A stretch of DNA of 64,000 nt from Larsenimonas salina. Its GTDB lineage: Bacteria; Pseudomonadota; Gammaproteobacteria; Pseudomonadales; Halomonadaceae. This document shows positions 8,370-15,729 of the stretch, piece after piece (within the stretch, counting starts at the first letter, position 1; each line of letters opens with the position of its first letter). The notes below the pieces were generated by a model, which saw only the letters and a list, made by a program, of their open reading frames with translations, ran no database searches and was not told the DNA's origin. Location: positions 1 to 64,000 of the forward strand of contig NZ_JAMLJJ010000006.1 in the NCBI RefSeq assembly GCF_023736155.1, read 5' to 3'. The translations under genes were made by a program, and so were the position numbers.

Positions 8370-8897
8370 TCAGGGCGTGCGGCGCCGCGCGTTCATACTC
8401 TCTTCTATGGCAGTCAGGGCATCGAGCTTCTTGGAAAGCTCGGCGTTTTCGCGCCGCAAACGCTGAACCTGCTGGTCGTTGCTTGATACGTTGGTCACTA
8501 GACTGCGGCGGGCTTCGAGGTCATTTAGCCAGTAGCGCAACAGGGGCTGAAGCGCACTCGGCGCGCCGGATATATCGCGCTTGTAGAGCTCGGCGGCTTG
8601 TTTCCATTGATCCTTTCCGCTCCAGGACAATACCACAGCGCGAGCCAGACGATCCTGTGCAGTATCGTCAGCGGTTTGTTTCAGCATGTCACGACGCCAG
8701 TCACTGTCCTCGCGCTGCGCCTTGAGACCGAAGGACACCCAGTTGGGCAGAAGGCACTCGCCCTCCACCAGCACCGGTGGCCCGTAATAGAAGCAGTTTG
8801 CGCTACCGCCTGAAACCGTCGCGTCGGTGTTCATCATCTGGCACCCGGAAAGCAGCGCGGCCAGCGCCATTCCTGCCAGTAGTTTCGTATATTTCAT
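8370..8897 (-). CDS. qseG: QseG-like outer-membrane lipoprotein
   Basis: A 175-residue protein with an N-terminal signal peptide (MKYTKLLAGMALAALL) and a lipobox LLSGCQ, giving a lipidated cysteine at about position 19. The middle is helical, and residues about 145-168 (QQVQRLRRENAELSKKLDALT) form a coiled coil. It lies between glrK and glrR in the same direction with short gaps. In E. coli QseG (YfhG) occupies this slot, interacts with the kinase periplasmic domain and tunes signalling. Sequence conservation of this family is low, so the call leans on the lipobox, length and position. Confidence 0.8.
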   Translation of the reverse strand: MKYTKLLAGMALAALLSGCQMMNTDATVSGGSANCFYYGPPVLVEGECLLPNWVSFGLKAQREDSDWRRDMLKQTADDTAQDRLARAVVLSWSGKDQWKQAAELYKRDISGAPSALQPLLRYWLNDLEARRSLVTNVSSNDQQVQRLRRENAELSKKLDALTAIEESMNARRRTP

Positions 8898-8919
8898 GAC
8901 CCTTCACTTCCTGGTTTTA

Positions 8920-10401
8920 TCAGGCGTTTTGTACAGCCTGTTCATCGTTATCGTTTTCTTCGAGCCGCTCACCGAGCCAGGGCAAAATCAGACGGAAGCA
9001 GACCGCGGCCTCGCCATCATCATCCTCGACAAGCTCGAGCGTGCCATCCTGGGCGGCGGCACTGTCGGAGGCCACTGACAGGCCGATCCCCGACCCTTTC
9101 AGCGGACCCTTGCGCTTGGACGCCCCCTGATAGAACGGCTCGAACAGGTGATCCCGATCCTTATCGGCAATCGGTTCACCGGTATTGGCCACTTCGATGT
9201 AGAGCATCTCGTCGTGCACGAACGTGCGCACCCACAGTTTGCCGTTGTCCTCACCGTAGGCGACCGCGTTGGACACCAGGTTATCGACGATGCGCAGGGT
9301 GCGGGTACGATCGGCCTGCCACGGCAGGCGGTAGCGAGACCAGCTAACCGCCATGGCCTTGCTCTCGAGCGCCAGATGATGCTTGTTGAGCACTTCCTGC
9401 ACCATGTGCGAGACATCGAAGCGTTTAACCTGGAGCTTCCGGTTGTGCTGAAGCAGGTTGTAATCAAGCAGCTGCTCGATCAGGGTCTGAAGCTCCTGGC
9501 TGCTTTCATCAAGCAGCAGGACGATCTCGCGCTGACGCGGCGCCAGCTCGCCGACAATGCCATCGGCAAGAAGGCCGGTGCCCTCTCGAATGCTTGCAAG
9601 CGGCGTCTTGAGCTCATGGGACATATGGCGCAGAAACTGTTGCTTCTGCGCTTCAAGCTCTTCCAACCGGGTGGAAAGCCACGTCAGCCGCTCGCCCAGA
9701 TTAACCAGTTCCGACGGCCCCTGAAGCCGGACGGGTTCTGCCTGACGGTCGCCGCTACCGATGCCGAGAATGCGGGTTTCGAGCTGCTTGATTGGCCGAA
9801 TGATCAGCCAGGTAAAAAACAGAATCAGCGCAAGACTGACCGGAATCAGGATCGCCGATTGCAGCCAGAGCTGACGCTTGACCTCTCGGGCCCGCGCTCG
9901 AATGGTGTCGATACGGGCATCGACGATGTCACGGGTCTTGTTAAGCAACTCATCGGTATGTTGTGAAAAGCTCTGGAAATCGGAGAGCCCCTCCCTGATC
10001 TCCTTGAGCGGCGCCGTACTAAGCGCCTGAAGCCCGGTCAGCTCCTTCTCGAGCACGTCGATGATGGGGTCGTTGCCCAGAAGCGTCGCCTGCTGGTTCA
10101 GCAGCTCACGGTAGCGCTCGGCCCGCTCGTTGTAGATGCTTAAAAGACCGGGGTCTTCCAGCACCGCGTATTGACGAGCGCTTCGCTCCATTTCGACCGA
10201 CAGGTTTGTGAGTGTTCTGGCCCGGCGCGTCTGGTCGACGGCCTGACGAGCACTGACATCGGCAAGCTCGGAAAGCTCGGACAGGGTCTGACCGGCCTGG
10301 AAGATAAGAACTGCCATCGGCAGCATCACCATCACGAATGCCAGAAGTACCAGTTGAGGCAGGGAGCGAGGACGCCAGCGGCGGGAGACGTTGTTGGCCA
10401 T
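8920..10401 (-). CDS. glrK: Sensor histidine kinase GlrK (QseE)
   Basis: Inner-membrane sensor of the Glr system. I start at the ATG at 10401 (MANNVSRRWRPRSL), giving 493 residues and a normal positively charged N-terminus before the first membrane helix; the longer frame runs through the promoter region. Visible parts are TM1 (about 16-36), a helical periplasmic domain (about 40-190), TM2 (about 195-215), HAMP, the phospho-acceptor H-box FLRHMSHELKTPL, and the ATPase domain with an N-box and the GSGIGLSVA G-box. It is first in the operon with qseG and glrR. The intergenic region upstream carries the candidate sigma-54-dependent RNA. Confidence 0.9.
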   Translation of the reverse strand: MANNVSRRWRPRSLPQLVLLAFVMVMLPMAVLIFQAGQTLSELSELADVSARQAVDQTRRARTLTNLSVEMERSARQYAVLEDPGLLSIYNERAERYRELLNQQATLLGNDPIIDVLEKELTGLQALSTAPLKEIREGLSDFQSFSQHTDELLNKTRDIVDARIDTIRARAREVKRQLWLQSAILIPVSLALILFFTWLIIRPIKQLETRILGIGSGDRQAEPVRLQGPSELVNLGERLTWLSTRLEELEAQKQQFLRHMSHELKTPLASIREGTGLLADGIVGELAPRQREIVLLLDESSQELQTLIEQLLDYNLLQHNRKLQVKRFDVSHMVQEVLNKHHLALESKAMAVSWSRYRLPWQADRTRTLRIVDNLVSNAVAYGEDNGKLWVRTFVHDEMLYIEVANTGEPIADKDRDHLFEPFYQGASKRKGPLKGSGIGLSVASDSAAAQDGTLELVEDDDGEAAVCFRLILPWLGERLEENDNDEQAVQNA

Positions 10402-10504
10402 GGTCGTTAGGCTCACGCAGATAATCGAAAGTTCCTTTACATATCCTAACACGATACGCGCGCCCACCATCCACTCAAACACGGTTTGACGAGATTGACG
10501 TGAA

Positions 10505-10530
10505 TAAAAAAAGCCGACAAATGTCGGCTT
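10505..10530 (-). terminator. Strong rho-independent terminator of the glrK-upstream RNA
   Basis: On the minus strand AAGCCGAC-ATTT-GTCGGCTT (8-bp perfect stem) is followed by seven T residues. It ends a minus-strand transcript about 100 bases before the glrK start, so an independent RNA must be made upstream. Confidence 0.8.
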
Positions 10531-10897
10531 AAGGTACGCAGGGAACTGAAGGGTAATGCAGACGCAGCCGGGCACTGCCTGACCAGCTTATCCCGATTGC
10601 GCCGTGAGACCTTGTGGTCTCGTGAAGCCGACGAGCCTCCTTGGAAACGTCAGGAGAGACTCTGTGCCAGGCACCGGCTTCAATTCGGTAGCACCAAGCC
10701 AGGAGGCTTGGCACTGAATTTGGTCTCTCCCATCCATGGGAGAGGTGACGTCCATGCCCTGAGCGAAAGCTCGCTCGAATACACCCATTCCGTAGGTGCT
10801 CTTTTTTTCATCGCACTTTTTGCACTTTCAAGAAACAAAACGAACAAGGGGGGAGACGTTGGCCTCGATCACGCCCTGTGCAGCGCTTCGCTTCACG
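10505..10897 (-). ncRNA. Candidate sigma-54-driven structured sRNA upstream of glrK (GlmY-position RNA)
   Basis: No credible protein gene lies between glrK and argA. On the minus strand this stretch has many stable hairpins: GAGC-GAAA-GCTC style near 10760, a 7-bp stem with an ATGGAT loop (10725-10744), a long stem capped by CCAAGCC-TCCT-GGCTTGG (about 10682-10720), GAGACC-ACAA-GGTCTC (about 10606-10621), and a perfect terminator at its 3' end. A sigma-54 promoter at 10908-10923 predicts a start near 10897. In enterobacteria glmY sits at exactly this place and is transcribed the same way under GlrR. I cannot show GlmY homology by sequence. Mature RNA ends are unknown, and the RNA could instead bind CsrA through its GGA loops. 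Confidence 0.5.
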
Positions 10898-10907
10898 CAA
10901 TTACTAG

Positions 10908-10923
10908 TGCCAAAACCGTGCCA
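10908..10923 (-). promoter_or_regulatory. Sigma-54 (RpoN) promoter, -24/-12
   Basis: The minus strand reads TGGCACGGTTTTGGCA. The GG of the -24 element and the GC of the -12 element are exactly 10 bases apart, and the match to TGGCACG-N4-TTGCW is lost at only one base. It faces the structured RNA region upstream of glrK. Confidence 0.7.
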
Positions 10924-11029
10924 TTATTTAAATAATTCTTTAAAATCAATAGCATGAAAAATAATGGCTTTATAATCCTGTCGCAAGACTCAAAAAATCG
11001 GATATGGAACAGGCGTGCGCTCTAAAATG

Positions 11030-11047
11030 TGTTGCCATTTAGAGACA
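11030..11047 (-). promoter_or_regulatory. Candidate GlrR-binding site (TGTC-N10-AACA)
   Basis: On the minus strand TGTC, ten bases, AACA matches 7 of 8 positions of the enterobacterial GlrR site TGTC-N10-GACA. It lies roughly 110-130 bases upstream of the sigma-54 promoter, the usual distance for an enhancer-binding activator. A single site is weak evidence alone. Confidence 0.4.
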
Positions 11048-11050
11048 TCA

Positions 11051-11076
11051 AAAAAGGGCTTTAAAAAAAGCCCTTT
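11051..11076 (-). terminator. Terminator of argA
   Basis: On the minus strand AAAGGGCT, a T-rich loop, AAGCCCTTT and then a T tract lie about 95 bases after the argA stop. The flanking A and T runs could make it work in both directions. Confidence 0.7.
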
Positions 11077-11170
11077 AAAATCATATTCATACAACGTCTC
11101 TATTTGAATACAGTGTTTTCTTTGACTGTCGCCAAAGCCCAACACGGTAAGCACCTGAGCTGTCGGTCAA

Positions 11171-12484
11171 TTACAGGGTCTTGATCAAGACCTTCGAATT
11201 TCGAGTCGGGCTGTAATTTTGCTGGCGCGAAGGCGGAAGGCGTTCGAGCGAGCCGGTCTCAAAGCCGTGCTCGAAAAACCAGTGGGCCGTGTGGGTCGTC
11301 AACGCAAACAGGGTGGTGACACCGCGCTCCTGGGCACGTCGCTCGATGGCGCCAAGCAATACGTCGCCCCGCTCGCCGCCGCGGTAACTGTCGTGCACCA
11401 CGACACAGGCAAGCTCGGCAAAGCTGCGCTCGGGCATCAGGTGCAGCGCCGCGCAGCCAATGATCATGCCGTCACGCTCGATCACCAGATAATCATGAAT
11501 GTCATGCTCGAGGCGCTCGCGCGAACGGGCAACCAGGACACCCTTCTCCTCCAGCGGTTGCAGCAACGCCAACAGCCCACCGATGTCGTGCAATTCGGCG
11601 TCACGAAGCTGTTCGTAGCGGTCTCGCGTAATCATGGTGCCGACGCCATCGCGGGTAAAAAGCTCACCCAAAAGCGCGTCGCGATCACGCCAGGAAAGCA
11701 GGTGTGTGCGCGAGACGCCCTGGCGGGCGGCGTGGCAGGCCACCTCCATATGCCGGCGAAGCTCCTCGCCAAGCGAGGCGCTCTCCCCCAGAAAACGTTC
11801 GGCGTCCGCTGGACTCAGCTGACGCTGAAGCCCGAGCCGCGGGTCGCTGAACCCGGCCTGTTCTCCCATCAGAATCAGCTTGTCGGCCTTTAGCGCGGTG
11901 GCCGTGTGCAGCGCGACATCCACCGCACTGATGTCGAACACCTCGCCGGTGCTCGAGTACCCGATCGGCGGCAGGATAACCAGATGGCGCTGATCGAGCA
12001 TCGAATCGATAGCCTCCGAGCGCACGCGCCGAACCTCTCCCTCATGCATGTAATCGACGCCGCCTCGAATACCGAACGGCTTGGCCATGACCAGATTGCC
12101 ACTGACGGCAGTAATGTCGGCGCCGTACATTGGCGTGTTCGGCAGCCCCAGAGAGAACTGGGCTTCCAGCGCCAAGCGAAGACGCATCGCCTCATGCTCG
12201 ATCAGTGCCATCGCGGCGGAGTCGACCACTCGCGGAGTGCGACCCCGCTTGACAGGAAGACCGGCGTCAGTAAGTGCCGCCTCGACCTGAGGGCGAATAC
12301 CGAAGACCAGCACCACCCTCACGCCAAGAATGTGCAATAGCGCAATGTCGTGCACGAGCGAATCACGCCAGCCTTCCTGCAGGGCCTCCCCCTCGATCAG
12401 CAGAACGAACGTACGCCCGCGGTGGGCGTTGATGTAGGGCGAACTGCTTCGAAACCAGTCGGCAAAGGGGAAGGATGTGTTCAA
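11171..12484 (-). CDS. argA: N-acetylglutamate synthase
   Basis: Acetylates glutamate with acetyl-CoA, the first step of arginine synthesis. An amino-acid-kinase-like domain (about 15-285, HILGVRVVLVFGIRPQ and the GVDYMHEGEVRRV segment) is followed by a GNAT acetyltransferase domain (about 290-430, LVIERDGMIIGCAAL and a RGGERGDVLL acetyl-CoA loop). I choose the TTG at 12484, six bases after a CAGGAG ribosome-binding site, giving 437 residues (E. coli 443). The ATG at 12514 has no ribosome-binding site and sits just after a TATAGT -10-like box. The kinase-like domain in this family binds arginine for feedback inhibition. Confidence 0.93.
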   Translation of the reverse strand: MNTSFPFADWFRSSSPYINAHRGRTFVLLIEGEALQEGWRDSLVHDIALLHILGVRVVLVFGIRPQVEAALTDAGLPVKRGRTPRVVDSAAMALIEHEAMRLRLALEAQFSLGLPNTPMYGADITAVSGNLVMAKPFGIRGGVDYMHEGEVRRVRSEAIDSMLDQRHLVILPPIGYSSTGEVFDISAVDVALHTATALKADKLILMGEQAGFSDPRLGLQRQLSPADAERFLGESASLGEELRRHMEVACHAARQGVSRTHLLSWRDRDALLGELFTRDGVGTMITRDRYEQLRDAELHDIGGLLALLQPLEEKGVLVARSRERLEHDIHDYLVIERDGMIIGCAALHLMPERSFAELACVVVHDSYRGGERGDVLLGAIERRAQERGVTTLFALTTHTAHWFFEHGFETGSLERLPPSRQQNYSPTRNSKVLIKTL

Positions 12485-12628
12485 CGAAAGCTCCTGAAAA
12501 ACGGTGTTATGCATCGCGCACTATAGCAAGGGGGCCACAGGCGTTCATCCGGGCATTGGACATAAGTGGCGGGCTCAAGTACCGGGCCCAAGCAACGAAC
12601 CTAAGTACCAGGCCTAAATACCGCGCAT

Positions 12629-12658
12629 AAAAAAGCGCGGCAGTAGCCGCGCTTTTTT
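12629..12658 (-). terminator. Terminator downstream of pit
   Basis: A 7-bp GC stem (GCGCGGC with GCCGCGC) is flanked by A and T runs. It lies 17 bases after the pit stop in the pit direction and could act in both directions. The 12515-12628 spacer otherwise holds only short degenerate AAGTACC-GGCC repeats. Confidence 0.75.
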
Positions 12659-12674
12659 GAGACGGTCGATCGGC

Positions 12675-13943
12675 TCAGCCGAACATGCCCTTGAACATGA
12701 AAAAGAAGATGATCGAGAGCAGCGCGCCGGCGGGCAACGTGACAAGCCAGGACACCACGATGGTCCCGAGCACGCGCAGATTAAGTGCGTGCATGCCGCG
12801 GGCAAGGCCCACCCCGAGTACCGCGCCGACCAACGTGTGCGTAGTCGAGATTGGCAGGCCAATACCGGAAGCCAGCACCACGGTGGTGGCGGCGGCAAGC
12901 GTTGCCGCAAAGCCGCGGCTCGGCGTCAGTTCCGTGATGCCGGTGCCCACGGTCGCAATAACCTTGTGGCCCAACGTCACCAGACCCACGACGATGCCGG
13001 CGCCACCAAGCAGCAGAATCCAGCCGGGCATGCTCGAAGCCGCTCCCAGATCACCATGGGTATTGACGATGCTGACCACCGCCGCCAGCGGCCCGACCGC
13101 GTTGGCCACGTCGTTAGAGCCATGGGCAAAGGCCATCGCACACGCCGTGAACATCATCAGAAGGCCAAAGACGCGCTCGACGCTTGCGAAACTGAAGCTG
13201 TCGTTTTCCTTGGTCGGCTCACGCCCGATACGGCGCTCGAGCAGGATCCCGATCAGCATGATGATCGCCCCCACTCCTGCCGACAACAGCGCGCTGTCCA
13301 CAAACGACAGATGAAGACCAATGTGCTTGAGCCCCTTGAGCAGCGTCACCATCGAGATGATGAAGCCGACCAGAAACATATAGCCCGGCACGTAGCGCTT
13401 GGCCGCGGCGAACGGGTCGCTGTTTTCAAAAATGAGGCGCTGAACCGAACGGAACAGCAGATAGGCGATAAGCCCGGCAAGAAGCGGTGAGGTCAGCCAG
13501 CTGGAGACGATCTGGCCGAGCGTGCCCCACTCGATGCTCTCGGGCCCAAGCCCCGCCAGGCCGAAACCGACGATGGCGCCGACGATCGAGTGCGTGGTCG
13601 AGACCGGCCAGCCCTTGTTGGAGGCGATCATCAGCCAGATGCCAGCCGACAACAGCGAGGCCAACATGCCGTAGGCAAGGTATTGAGGATTCTGGGCGAG
13701 CAGCTCCGGGTCGATGATGCCCTTGCGGATGGTCGAGGTGACCTCACCGCCGGCAAGCCAGGCCCCGAGAAACTCGAACACGATGGCGATCAGGATCGCC
13801 TGCTTGATGGTGATGGCCTTGGACCCGACGGAGGTGCCCATGGCATTGGCGACATCGTTGGCGCCGACCCCCCAAGCCATAAAAAAACCGAACACACAGG
13901 CGAGAATAATGAATAGGTCGCCGTACTGGGCAATGATGGTCAT
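12675..13943 (-). CDS. pit: Low-affinity inorganic phosphate transporter, Pit family
   Basis: An integral membrane protein of 422 residues with about ten hydrophobic segments. The two signature repeats of the Pit (PF01384) family are present: GANDVANAMGTSVGSKA at about 28-44 and GSNDVANAVGPLAAV in the second half, each with its later STTHS(L/I)VGA partner (SVSTTHSIVGAIVG-like and SISTTHTLVGAVLG-like segments). The protein should import metal-phosphate with protons. The gene directly follows the DUF47 gene in the same direction (63-base gap), the usual pairing of a PhoU-like accessory protein with Pit. Confidence 0.93.
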   Translation of the reverse strand: MTIIAQYGDLFIILACVFGFFMAWGVGANDVANAMGTSVGSKAITIKQAILIAIVFEFLGAWLAGGEVTSTIRKGIIDPELLAQNPQYLAYGMLASLLSAGIWLMIASNKGWPVSTTHSIVGAIVGFGLAGLGPESIEWGTLGQIVSSWLTSPLLAGLIAYLLFRSVQRLIFENSDPFAAAKRYVPGYMFLVGFIISMVTLLKGLKHIGLHLSFVDSALLSAGVGAIIMLIGILLERRIGREPTKENDSFSFASVERVFGLLMMFTACAMAFAHGSNDVANAVGPLAAVVSIVNTHGDLGAASSMPGWILLLGGAGIVVGLVTLGHKVIATVGTGITELTPSRGFAATLAAATTVVLASGIGLPISTTHTLVGAVLGVGLARGMHALNLRVLGTIVVSWLVTLPAGALLSIIFFFMFKGMFG

Positions 13944-14006
13944 AAGCGTTCAGATATCTTCACTTCAAAGCGTACATAAAGGCCCGGAGGCGGCGAGGTC
14001 GCCACC

Positions 14007-14687
14007 TCAACGGGCCAGCAAAATCTGCAGGCGGGCACCGACACGTTCGGCGCAATCAGACACTTCGCCGACCCAGTCGATGATCTGGTACAAGAACACC
14101 ACCTCGACCGGTGGCAGGTTCTGTTCGAGTTCGAACAGCTGACGGCGGATCGCGACCTGCTGATCATCGGCCTGATGCTCGAGCTCATGCAATTCCTTGA
14201 TGAAGCCCTGGAGCACCCCGTAGACGTTGCTGCCGAAGCCGGACTCGATCAGATCATCGAGCTCGTGCAGCGCCTTGCGAGCCTGATACACGGTATCGAC
14301 CGCGATTTTCAGATACAACCGCATCGGCTCTTCCAGGCTTTCAGGCACATGCATCTTACGCCCGAGCATAATGCCGGCGATGTCCTTGATCTTGTTGGCA
14401 ATCTTGTCCTGAACGCTGATCAGTTCCAGCAGATCCGAACGCGAGACCGGCAGAAACAGCGTATTGGGCAAGTTCAGGCGAAGCTTGGTCTTGAGTTCAT
14501 CCGCCTCGTGCTCGCACTGACTGATCTGGTTGCGAAGTTCGCCCGCCTTGTCCCAGTCATCGCGCAGGGTGGCATCGTAGAAAGCCAGAAGGAGGTCGGC
14601 GCTTTCAGTAGTTTTAACTATGTGTTCAAGCAGCGGCTGAAACGGAGAGCGCCCGAAAAGCGCTGAAAATGGATTATGACTTACCAT
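14007..14687 (-). CDS. DUF47 family PhoU-like phosphate transport accessory protein
   Basis: A 226-residue all-helical protein of the TIGR00153/DUF47 family. It starts MVSHNPFSALFGRSPFQPL and carries the typical CEHEADELKTKLRLNLPNT and DLLELISVQDKIANKIKDIA segments. Acidic E/D-rich helices in this family bind metal ions much as PhoU does. It lies just upstream of pit and is probably co-transcribed with it. Members of this family are thought to regulate or couple the Pit carrier; the exact mechanism is not known. Confidence 0.88.
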   Translation of the reverse strand: MVSHNPFSALFGRSPFQPLLEHIVKTTESADLLLAFYDATLRDDWDKAGELRNQISQCEHEADELKTKLRLNLPNTLFLPVSRSDLLELISVQDKIANKIKDIAGIMLGRKMHVPESLEEPMRLYLKIAVDTVYQARKALHELDDLIESGFGSNVYGVLQGFIKELHELEHQADDQQVAIRRQLFELEQNLPPVEVVFLYQIIDWVGEVSDCAERVGARLQILLAR

Positions 14688-14790
14688 GAGAATTCAACGT
14701 ACGTTGGGAATGGCGCCGCCAGTATATAAACTGCGCACTCCATCGTCATGAAAAATTAACATTCACCTTTAAAAAGAACGGATCGACACA

Positions 14791-15660
14791 GTGGCCATCG
14801 AGACCGAACTCAAGTTGCAAACAACGCCGGACGCACGTGACGCCCTGATGGCGCACCCACTGTTGAGCGGCCTGAACGCCAAGCACCAGTGGCTTCAAAA
14901 CACCTACTACGACACGCCCGAGGCCCGGCTCAACGCTCTTAAAATGGCACTGCGGCTTCGCGTCACCGACCATGAAATCGTACAGACCCTAAAGACCGCC
15001 GGGCGTGAAACGGGCGGCATCAGTCAGCGTGGCGAGTGGGAATGGGTCCGCCCTGCCCCGGAACTCAACACGAAGGTGCTGAATGATCTCGAGGCGGTCG
15101 AGCTTGACCAAGCGACGCTTGATGCGCTCGAGCCGGTGTTCACGACCGACTTCACCCGCACCAGCTGGGCGCTCGAGTATGAGGGAGTACCGATCGAGGT
15201 TGCCTTTGACCAGGGCCACATCGAGGCCCACGGGCATCGCTGCAGCATTTGCGAGGTCGAGCTCGAGCTGAAACGCGAAACGAAGGATGCCATCGGCGTC
15301 TTGGCGCGTTTGGCCACCGCGCTTTCAGAGGTCACACCGCTGCGCCCGGCCAACGCCAGCAAGGCCGCTCGCGCAGGCCGACTTGCCGCCAATCACTGGC
15401 CGCTGCCGTCACTCCCCTCTAGCGATGACTGCGGGCAGTTCGACACGCTGACCGCGGCGCTTGACGCCTTCAGTGACAGTGATGATCCCGCGCATTTGAG
15501 CCGAGCGGTTAAAAGCGCCGACGTTCTGGCCACAAGCGACGAGCCGTCGGTAGCAGACGCCGGCAGGACGCTGTCTCGAGCGCTTCGGGATGGCTCACCG
15601 CTGACGCATGAGGCAAGCCTTGCAGGCCTTGCCCTGCTCACGCACTGCTACGGTAATTAA
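14791..15660 (+). CDS. CYTH domain protein (inorganic triphosphatase YgiF-like)
   Basis: A 289-residue protein starting at a GTG (14791), reading MAIETELKLQ. The ExExK-type signature of the CYTH triphosphate-tunnel fold is the IETELKL start. QNTYYDTPEARL, ALRLRV, QTLKTAG, QRGEWEW and CEVELELKRE supply the other charged tunnel strands. Family members hydrolyse inorganic triphosphate with Mg2+. E. coli YgiF has a 433-residue CYTH-CHAD architecture. Here the part after about residue 205 is only some 85 residues and too short for a full CHAD domain. The gene is divergent from the DUF47-pit pair, which fits a phosphate or polyphosphate theme. The ribosome-binding site is weak. Confidence 0.82.
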   Translation: MAIETELKLQTTPDARDALMAHPLLSGLNAKHQWLQNTYYDTPEARLNALKMALRLRVTDHEIVQTLKTAGRETGGISQRGEWEWVRPAPELNTKVLNDLEAVELDQATLDALEPVFTTDFTRTSWALEYEGVPIEVAFDQGHIEAHGHRCSICEVELELKRETKDAIGVLARLATALSEVTPLRPANASKAARAGRLAANHWPLPSLPSSDDCGQFDTLTAALDAFSDSDDPAHLSRAVKSADVLATSDEPSVADAGRTLSRALRDGSPLTHEASLAGLALLTHCYGN

Positions 15661-15729
15661 GTTGCACGGCCAAAAGGGGCGCACACCCCAAAGATGCACA
15701 CCACTGGAAGTCGCGCACGGCCACGAACA

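Noticed and set aside
10621..10745. Cobalamin or glycine riboswitch, or 6S/SRP/tmRNA/RNase P RNA, in the glrK-argA spacer
   Set aside because: Short look-alikes (AAGCCAGGAG on the plus strand, GGAGAGAC) occur, but the defining conserved cores of these RNAs are missing and the orientation does not suit a downstream target gene.
10588..10788. Minus-strand ORF of 66 codons (and overlapping 61- and 122-codon ORFs) upstream of glrK
   Set aside because: It runs through several stable hairpins, has no ribosome-binding site or family resemblance, and the region ends in an intrinsic terminator rather than at the ORF stop.
10897..10913. A second sigma-54-like element TTGGCACTAGTAATTGC overlapping the first
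   Set aside because: The GG-to-GC spacing is 11, not the required 10; the overlapping element at 10908-10923 has correct spacing.
12541..12628. Short degenerate repeats (AAGTACC-GGCC) between pit and argA
   Set aside because: Only two to three imperfect copies, no dyad or recognised motif; likely chance or minor slippage.
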